Below are positions 59,099 to 64,000 of a stretch of DNA of 64,000 nt, in pieces. This DNA is from Roseateles saccharophilus. Its GTDB lineage: Bacteria; Pseudomonadota; Gammaproteobacteria; Burkholderiales; Burkholderiaceae_C. The number at the start of each line of letters is the position of its first letter. Position 1 is the first letter of the stretch. The notes under the pieces were generated by a model. The model was given only the letters and a program-made list of their open reading frames with translations. It was not told the origin of the DNA and searched no databases. The position numbers and the translations under genes are program-made. The stretch lies in the NCBI RefSeq assembly GCF_004342485.1, contig NZ_SMBU01000005.1:124001-188000 (forward strand), written 5' to 3'.

Positions 59099-59857
59099 AT
59101 GCAATCCACGTCCATCACGTTGATCACCGGCGGCAGCCGCGGCCTGGGCGCCGCGATGGCCCTCGCCCTGGCCCGCGACAACCACGACATCGTGCTGACC
59201 TACCGCGAGGCCGCCACTGCCGCCGACACGGTCGTCGCGCAGATCCAGGCCCTGGGACGGCGCGCGCTGGCCCTGCCGCTGGATGTGGCCGATGCGGCCG
59301 GCTTCCCGGCCTTCGTCGCGCGGCTGCAGGCCGGCCTGGACGCCTGGGGCGCAAGCCGGCTGGACGGCCTCGTCAACAATGCCGGCGCCGGCGCCCACGC
59401 CAGCTTTGCCAAGACGACGCCGGCCCAGTTCGACGCGATGCTGGCCATCCATCTGAAGGGCCCCTTCTTCCTGACCCAGGCCCTGCTGCCGCTGCTGGCC
59501 GACGGCGCCCGCGTGCTGAACATCTCCAGCGGCCTGGCCCGCTTCACGGTCCCGGGCTATGGCGCCTACGCGGTGATGAAGGGGGCCGTCGAGGTGCTGA
59601 GCCGCTACCAGGCCAAGGAGCTGGCCGCGCGCGGCATCCGCGTGAACACGCTGGCGCCGGGCGCGATCGCGACCGATTTCGGCGGCGGTGCGGTGCGCGA
59701 CAACGCGGAGCTGAACCGCTTCGTCGCATCGGTCACGGCCCTGGGCCGGGCCGGCGAGGCCGCCGACATCGGCGGCGCCGCGGCGGCGCTGATGCGGCCG
59801 GGCGCCGGCTGGATCACCGGCCAGCGCGTGGAGGCGTCGGGCGGGATGTTCCTCTGA
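59099..59857 (+). CDS. Short-chain dehydrogenase/reductase
   Basis: The 252-residue NAD(P)-dependent oxidoreductase has the classical SDR order: cofactor loop TLITGGSRGLGAAMALALAR, LVNNAGAG, the serine in LNISSGLARF, and the active-site YGAYAVMKGAVE (Y-x3-K) with APGAIATDFGGG. Arg in the loop after LTYREA suggests NADPH. It is divergent from a LysR regulator. The alcohol or ketone substrate is unknown. Confidence 0.92.
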   Translation: MQSTSITLITGGSRGLGAAMALALARDNHDIVLTYREAATAADTVVAQIQALGRRALALPLDVADAAGFPAFVARLQAGLDAWGASRLDGLVNNAGAGAHASFAKTTPAQFDAMLAIHLKGPFFLTQALLPLLADGARVLNISSGLARFTVPGYGAYAVMKGAVEVLSRYQAKELAARGIRVNTLAPGAIATDFGGGAVRDNAELNRFVASVTALGRAGEAADIGGAAAALMRPGAGWITGQRVEASGGMFL

Positions 59858-59858
59858 T

Positions 59859-60008
59859 CGAAGACGGCCCCAAACGGCCCCGTCTTCGGGCTGAGGCCTG
59901 ACACGACAAGTCCCGAGGGCTTGTCGTGCTTGCCGAAGGGCAGCCGCTCTGCCGGCTGCGCGGTCTGCAAGACCGACCAGGCTTGCCCGCGTTCAGCGCG
60001 GCAAGCCT
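59859..60008. terminator. Tandem hairpins between convergent SDR and gltL genes
   Basis: Five inverted repeats stand in series in the 162-bp spacer. They are CGAAGACGG/CCGTCTTCG (59859-59888), CACGACAAG/CTTGTCGTG (59902-59928), CAGCCG/CGGCTG (59941-59958), CGGTCT/AGACCG (59961-59975) and AGGCTTGCC/GGCAAGCCT (59979-60008). They can end transcription from both sides. None has a clean T-run. Confidence 0.6.
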
Positions 60009-60019
60009 GGGCAAGGGGC

Positions 60020-60754
60020 TCAGTGCTGCAGGATCTTCGAGAGGAAGTCCTTGGCGCGGGGCGAACGCTCCTCGGGCTTGCCGAAGAAGTCGGCGCTGGA
60101 GCAGTCCTCGACGATCTTGCCGGCGTCCATGAAGATGACGCGGTTGCTGACCCGCTTGGCAAAGCCCATCTCGTGCGTCACGCACATCATGGTCATGCCC
60201 TCGTTGGCCAGCTGCACCATCACGTCCAGCACCTCGCCCACCATCTCGGGGTCGAGCGCCGAGGTGGGTTCGTCGAACAGCATGACGATGGGGTCCATCG
60301 ACAGCGCCCGCGCGATGGCCACGCGCTGCTGCTGGCCGCCGGAGAGCTGGCCCGGGAACTTGTCCTTGTGGGCCGACAGGCCGACGCGGTCCAGCATCTT
60401 CAGGCCGCGCGCCTTGGCGTCGGCCAGCGAGCGGCCCAGCACCTTGACCTGGGCGATGGTCAGGTTCTCGGTCACCGACAGGTGCGGGAAGAGCTCGAAA
60501 TGCTGGAACACCATGCCGACGCGCGAGCGCAGCTTGGGCAGGTTGGTCTTGGGGTCGGCGATGGAGATGCCGTCGACGACGATGTCGCCCTTCTGGAAGG
60601 GCTCCAGCGCGTTGACGGTCTTGATCAGCGTCGACTTGCCCGAGCCCGAGGGCCCGCAAACGACGACGACCTCGCCCTTCTTGATGGACGTCGTGCAGTC
60701 GGTCAGCACCTGGAAGCTGCCGTACCACTTGGAGATGTTCTTGATGTCAATCAC
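60020..60754 (-). CDS. gltL: Glutamate/aspartate ABC transporter ATP-binding protein
   Basis: The 244-residue ATPase drives polar amino-acid import. Walker A is [13 protein letters not shown], the Q-loop is [13 protein letters not shown], the signature is [15 protein letters not shown], Walker B is [16 protein letters not shown], and the switch histidine is in CVTHEMGFA. It follows gltK by 9 nt. The order binding protein, two permeases, ATPase matches gltIJKL of E. coli. Confidence 0.94.
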   Translation of the reverse strand: MIDIKNISKWYGSFQVLTDCTTSIKKGEVVVVCGPSGSGKSTLIKTVNALEPFQKGDIVVDGISIADPKTNLPKLRSRVGMVFQHFELFPHLSVTENLTIAQVKVLGRSLADAKARGLKMLDRVGLSAHKDKFPGQLSGGQQQRVAIARALSMDPIVMLFDEPTSALDPEMVGEVLDVMVQLANEGMTMMCVTHEMGFAKRVSNRVIFMDAGKIVEDCSSADFFGKPEERSPRAKDFLSKILQH

Positions 60755-60763
60755 AACGCGACC

Positions 60764-61429
60764 TCAACGGATGATGGCGATCTTCTTCTGCAATTGCCTG
60801 ACAAGGTGGGACAGGCCGAAGCAGATGACGAAATAGACGACGGCGGCAACGAGATAGGTCTCGACCGGGCGGTTGAAGTTCTTGCCCGCGACCTCGAAGC
60901 CCTTCAGCAGGTCGTATTCGCCGACCGCATAGACCAGCGAGGTGTCCTGGAACAGGATGATGGTCTGGGTCAGCAGCACCGGCAGCATGTTGCGGAAGGC
61001 CTGGGGCAGCACGACGAAGCGCATCGTCTGCCCGTAGGTCATGCCCACCGCGTAGCCGGCATTGACTTGGCCCCTGGACACCGACTGGATGCCGGCGCGC
61101 ATGATCTCGGAGTAGTAGGTGGCCTCGAACAGCGTGAAGGTGATGAAGGCCGACATCTGCCCGCCCAGCGGCCCGAGCAACTTGGGGATCAGCAGGAAGA
61201 ACCACAGGATCACCATCACCAGCGGGATGGAGCGCAGCGTGTCGACATAGAAGGCCGCTGGCGCCGACAGCCAGCGGTGGCTGGACAGCCGCATCATCGC
61301 CAGCAGCGTGCCGAGCACGATGCCGCCGATCATGGCCACCAGCGTCAGCTGGATGGAGAACCAGAAGCCCTTGGCGACGAAGCTCTGGACGACGTCCCAG
61401 TTCAGGAAGGAGTAGTCGAGGTTCAGCAT
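60764..61429 (-). CDS. gltK: Glutamate/aspartate ABC transporter permease GltK
   Basis: The 221-residue inner-membrane permease has about five helices and the HisM-type coupling motif (EIMRAGIQSVSRGQVNAGYA, then VGMTYGQTMRFVVLPQAFRN). It opens MLNLDYSFLNWDVV, close to GltK. Its ATG overlaps the gltJ stop (TGATG), so the two permeases are coupled and probably form a heterodimer. Confidence 0.93.
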   Translation of the reverse strand: MLNLDYSFLNWDVVQSFVAKGFWFSIQLTLVAMIGGIVLGTLLAMMRLSSHRWLSAPAAFYVDTLRSIPLVMVILWFFLLIPKLLGPLGGQMSAFITFTLFEATYYSEIMRAGIQSVSRGQVNAGYAVGMTYGQTMRFVVLPQAFRNMLPVLLTQTIILFQDTSLVYAVGEYDLLKGFEVAGKNFNRPVETYLVAAVVYFVICFGLSHLVRQLQKKIAIIR

Positions 61430-62172
61430 CACTTGCCTCCGCCCGAGCCGGGGATGCGCACGCGCGCCTCGATGAACTTGGCGACGCGGTTGATCGCGAA
61501 GGCGGAGATGAAATAGAGGGCCGTCACGGGGATGAATATCTCCTCGAAGTGCGAGGTTTCCTCGGAGGCCTGCTGGGCGAACTGGGCCAACTCGGGAATG
61601 CTGACCGCGAAGGCCACGGCCGAGTTCTTGACGATGTTCATGCTCTCGCTGGTCAGCGGCGGGATGACGATGCGAAAGGCCATCGGCAGCAGCACGAAGC
61701 GATAGGTCTGCGGCAGCGTCATGCCCAGGGCCTGGCCGGCATAGCGCTGGCCGCGCGGCAGGGTCTGGATGCCGGCCTTGACCTGCTCGCCGATGCGCGC
61801 GCTGGTGAAGAAGCCCAAAGCGCAGACGACCAGCACCGAAGGTGGCACCGCGTCGCGCAGCACCGGGAACAGCGCCGGCAGCACGTGGTACCAAAGGAAG
61901 ACCTGGACCAGCAGCGGGATGTTGCGGAACAGCTCGGTCCAGGCCTCGCCGAAGCGCGCCAGCCATTTGTTCGGCGTCGTGCGGGCGATGCCGATCAGCG
62001 AACCCACCACCAGCGCCACCAGCAGCGCGAGCAGCGAGACGCTCAGCGTCCAGCCCCAGGCGTTCAGCATCCACTGAAGATAGGTCTGCTCCTTGCCGCC
62101 CGGCCCGAAGCAACCGGCGACGGCCTCGCCGGTGGCGGTGTCATTGCAGTAGAACTGCCAGTCCCAACTCAT
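61429..62172 (-). CDS. gltJ: Glutamate/aspartate ABC transporter permease GltJ
   Basis: The 247-residue permease has a soluble N-terminal stretch (NDTATGEAVAGCFGPGGKEQ) as in GltJ, then about five helices. The coupling motif is RIGEQVKAGIQTLPRGQRYA with GMTLPQTYRFVLLPMAFR. ATG 62172 follows the hairpin after gltI. Confidence 0.93.
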   Translation of the reverse strand: MSWDWQFYCNDTATGEAVAGCFGPGGKEQTYLQWMLNAWGWTLSVSLLALLVALVVGSLIGIARTTPNKWLARFGEAWTELFRNIPLLVQVFLWYHVLPALFPVLRDAVPPSVLVVCALGFFTSARIGEQVKAGIQTLPRGQRYAGQALGMTLPQTYRFVLLPMAFRIVIPPLTSESMNIVKNSAVAFAVSIPELAQFAQQASEETSHFEEIFIPVTALYFISAFAINRVAKFIEARVRIPGSGGGK

Positions 62173-62196
62173 GGCTTCTCCTTGAGCCTTCTAGAA

Positions 62197-62223
62197 CAAA
62201 GCGGGTGCCAGGCACCCGCTTTG
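62197..62223 (-). terminator. Hairpin between gltI and gltJ
   Basis: A perfect 12-bp stem CAAAGCGGGTGC / GCACCCGCTTTG with a 3-nt loop follows the gltI stop; TTCTAG comes next on the minus strand. In such operons a hairpin after the binding-protein gene usually protects the upstream mRNA and lowers permease expression. Confidence 0.7.
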
Positions 62224-62247
62224 CGGTGGTTCAGGTCGATACGCGGA

Positions 62248-63135
62248 TCACTTCTTCGCGTAGTCTTCCATCGGCCTGTCGTTGGGGTTGGCCCAGGCGT
62301 CCTTGTTCGCGGCAGACAGTGGCAGGCCGATCTTGGTGTTGGTCGGCGGGATGGGCTGCATGAACCACCTGTCGTAGATCTTGGCCAGTTCACCCGACTT
62401 CATCATGCCCTTGATGCTGTCGTCCACGGCCTTCTTGAAGGCCGGATCGTCCTTACGCATCATGATGGCGATGGGCTCGACCGACAGCACCTCGCCGACG
62501 ATCTTGAAATCGGCCGGGTTCTTGGACGTGGCGATGTTCTTGGCCAGGATGGAGCCGTCCATCACGAAGGCGTCGGCGCGGCCGGAGTCCAGCAGCAGGA
62601 AGCTGTCGGCATGGTCCTTGCCGAAGACTTCCTTGAAGTCCACGCCGGTGGCGCGCTCATGCTTGCGCAGCGTCTGCACCGAGGTCGTGCCGGTGGTCGT
62701 CGCGACGGTCTTGCCATTGAGCTGCTTGATCGACGTGATGCCCGAGGCAGCCTTCACGGCGATGCGCACTTCCTCGACATAGGTCGTCACCGCGAAGGCG
62801 ACGTCCTTCTGGCGCGCGACGTTGTTGGTCGTCGAGCCGCATTCCAGGTCCACGGTGCCGTTGACCGTCAGCGGGATGCGGTTGGCGGACGTGACGGGTT
62901 GGTACTTGGTCTCCAGCTTGCGGCCGAGCGCCTTCTCAAGGTCGGTGATGACGCGATGGCAGACATCGATGTGGTAGCCGACGTATTTGCCGTCACCGAT
63001 GGTGTAGGCCAGGCCCGAGGACTCGCGCACACCCATCGTGATGACGCCGCTGTCCTTGACCTTCTTCAGCGTGTCCTCGGCGTGCACGGCGGCCGCGCCG
63101 GCCACCAAGGCCGCGGCAAGCAGGATTTTCTTCAT
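62248..63135 (-). CDS. gltI: Glutamate/aspartate periplasmic binding protein
   Basis: The 295-residue binding protein (SBP family 3) captures acidic amino acids for GltJKL. A signal peptide (KKILLAAALVAGAAAVHA) leads to DTLKKVKDSGVITMGVRESS. Ligand-site segments include GKYVGYHIDVCHRV, QPVTSANRIPLTVNGTVDLE, STTNNVARQKDVAF and TTGTTSVQTLRKH. It ends DRPMEDYAKK. It is the first gene of the operon. Confidence 0.95.
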   Translation of the reverse strand: MKKILLAAALVAGAAAVHAEDTLKKVKDSGVITMGVRESSGLAYTIGDGKYVGYHIDVCHRVITDLEKALGRKLETKYQPVTSANRIPLTVNGTVDLECGSTTNNVARQKDVAFAVTTYVEEVRIAVKAASGITSIKQLNGKTVATTTGTTSVQTLRKHERATGVDFKEVFGKDHADSFLLLDSGRADAFVMDGSILAKNIATSKNPADFKIVGEVLSVEPIAIMMRKDDPAFKKAVDDSIKGMMKSGELAKIYDRWFMQPIPPTNTKIGLPLSAANKDAWANPNDRPMEDYAKK

Positions 63136-63247
63136 GGAGACTCCAACAACAAGGAAGGGATATCGATATCAAACAGGCATGAGCAGACCACGCGCGGCAC
63201 CCAGCCCGAATACGGGTTTATACGTGGCATGCGCATGCGCGATGACC

Positions 63248-64000
63248 TCATGCCGCCGACGCAAGATAGTCCCACAGCGCCTGGGCGGCGGGCTTCTGCC
63301 GGCGCGAGATCTCGGGCCGCTCGCGGTAGATGCGCAGCTCCATGCTGACGCTGAAGGTCCCCGCCGCCGCCGCCGGCACGAGGCGGCCGCTGGCCAGTTC
63401 CTTCTGCACCGAGCTGGCCGGCAGGAAGGCGAAGCCATGCCCCTCCAGCGCCATCGCCTTCAGGCCCTCGGCCATGTCGGTCTCGTAGATGGCGTCCAGG
63501 TTCAGCGCGCAGTCGGCCTCCTTGACGATGAGCTCGACCAGGCGGCCGAGGTAGGCGCCGGCCGCGTAGGCGAGGAAGGGGATCTTTTGCCCCGGCCGGC
63601 CCGGCAGCCGGAACAGCGGCCGGCCCTGCGCGTCCGCCCTGGCATAGGGCGACAGCGTCTCGTGGCCGAGCGAGGCCATCTGGTAGCGCTCGGGGTCGAG
63701 CTGCAGCGGCTGGCTGGCGTGGTGGTAGACCAGCAGCAGGTCGCAATTGCCTTCGCTGAGCTGCAGCATCGCGTCGTGCACATTGGCCGCGTTCAGCCGG
63801 CACTTGATCGCCCCGAAGCCGCGGCGCAGGTCCATCAGCCAGTGCGGGAAGAAGGAGAAGGCCAGCGAGTGCGGCACGGCGAACTCGATCATGTCCTGGT
63901 CGGCCGCCTGGTGGCTGCGCAGCATATTGCGCGTGGCCTGAAGGTTGCCCAGCACCTCGACCGCCTGGGCCAGCAGCGTCGTGCCGGCGGCCGTCAGGCG
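63248..64000 (-). CDS. LysR-family regulator, partial (N-terminus beyond right edge)
   Basis: About 250 residues of the C-terminal effector domain are present; the helix-turn-helix lies outside the window. The visible part starts RLTAAGTTLLAQAVEVLGNL, the linker helix, then EFAVPHSLAFSFFPHWLMDL and ends QALWDYLASAA. The pattern is that of LysR proteins with a two-lobed substrate-binding domain. It lies 112 nt upstream of gltI on the same strand and may control the transporter, though LysR genes more often act divergently. Confidence 0.85.
   Translation of the reverse strand, partial: RLTAAGTTLLAQAVEVLGNLQATRNMLRSHQAADQDMIEFAVPHSLAFSFFPHWLMDLRRGFGAIKCRLNAANVHDAMLQLSEGNCDLLLVYHHASQPLQLDPERYQMASLGHETLSPYARADAQGRPLFRLPGRPGQKIPFLAYAAGAYLGRLVELIVKEADCALNLDAIYETDMAEGLKAMALEGHGFAFLPASSVQKELASGRLVPAAAAGTFSVSMELRIYRERPEISRRQKPAAQALWDYLASAA

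Overview
The window is about 64 kb of GC-rich, densely packed bacterial chromosome. The gene content points to a betaproteobacterium of the order Burkholderiales, most likely near the Roseateles/Mitsuaria/Rubrivivax/Leptothrix group. The evidence is dusB-fis-purH gene order, a complete mraZ-to-ftsZ cell-wall cluster, meso-diaminopimelate-type MurE, type A RNase P RNA, a PEP-CTERM protein, coniferyl aldehyde dehydrogenase, and frequent GTG/TTG starts with 1-4 nt start/stop overlaps. This placement is from memory of protein families; no database search was run.

Layout. (1) 1-4400, minus strand: the start of a sodium/solute symporter, a decayed second copy of the ruvC 3' end, a secreted charged coiled-coil protein, then the overlapping set plsC-like / cdsA-like / ruvC and a TPR membrane protein. 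(2) 4400-14700: a secreted degradation and oxidation block with an M9 collagenase, a PEP-CTERM protein, a GH27 alpha-galactosidase coupled to a second predicted glycosidase, a GMC oxidoreductase and coniferyl aldehyde dehydrogenase. It lies between ruvC and purH, which are neighbours in many relatives. (3) 14790-21150: purH, fis and dusB (a 161-bp imperfect palindrome separates fis and dusB), a YqaA-like membrane protein, an M32 carboxypeptidase and a second secreted charged protein built from a tandem repeat. (4) 21150-41995: lpxC, an orphan sensor kinase, and the division/wall cluster ftsZ-ftsA-ftsQ-ddl-murC-murG-ftsW-murD-mraY-murF-murE-ftsI-ftsL-rsmH-mraZ, all on the minus strand and read from a recognisable promoter and MraZ-type operator near 41950-41993. 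(5) 42088-43471: remnants of a respiratory locus, namely a 5'-truncated ccoG and a frameshifted Crp/Fnr-family regulator. (6) 43514-52045: a MocR-type regulator, a chemotaxis receptor, a chalcone-isomerase-like protein, a hybrid histidine kinase, an alpha-carbonic anhydrase and a Bcr/CflA transporter. (7) 52123-53520: RNase P RNA and cysteine synthase. (8) 53524-59857: an overlapping minus-strand chain of LysR, pyrC, a NYN-domain protein, a broken DUF3025 gene, a trypsin-like protease and an FHA-domain membrane protein, with an SDR oxidoreductase divergent from LysR. (9) 60020-64000: a glutamate/aspartate ABC transporter (gltIJKL order) preceded by a partial LysR regulator.

The core is housekeeping: peptidoglycan precursor synthesis, septum assembly, lipid A commitment, purine and pyrimidine synthesis, and RNase P. 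The less ordinary material lies at the junctions. It includes gene remnants (ruvC, ccoG, crp/fnr, DUF3025), a 33-bp direct repeat inside the cell-wall operon, a shared intergenic repeat, a large palindrome, a protease-FHA membrane pair, and two secreted coiled-coil proteins of unknown role. No tRNA, rRNA, CRISPR array, prophage or insertion sequence was recognised. No clearly new multi-gene defence or mobile system was seen. The protease-FHA pair with its NYN neighbour is the closest to an uncharacterised functional module.
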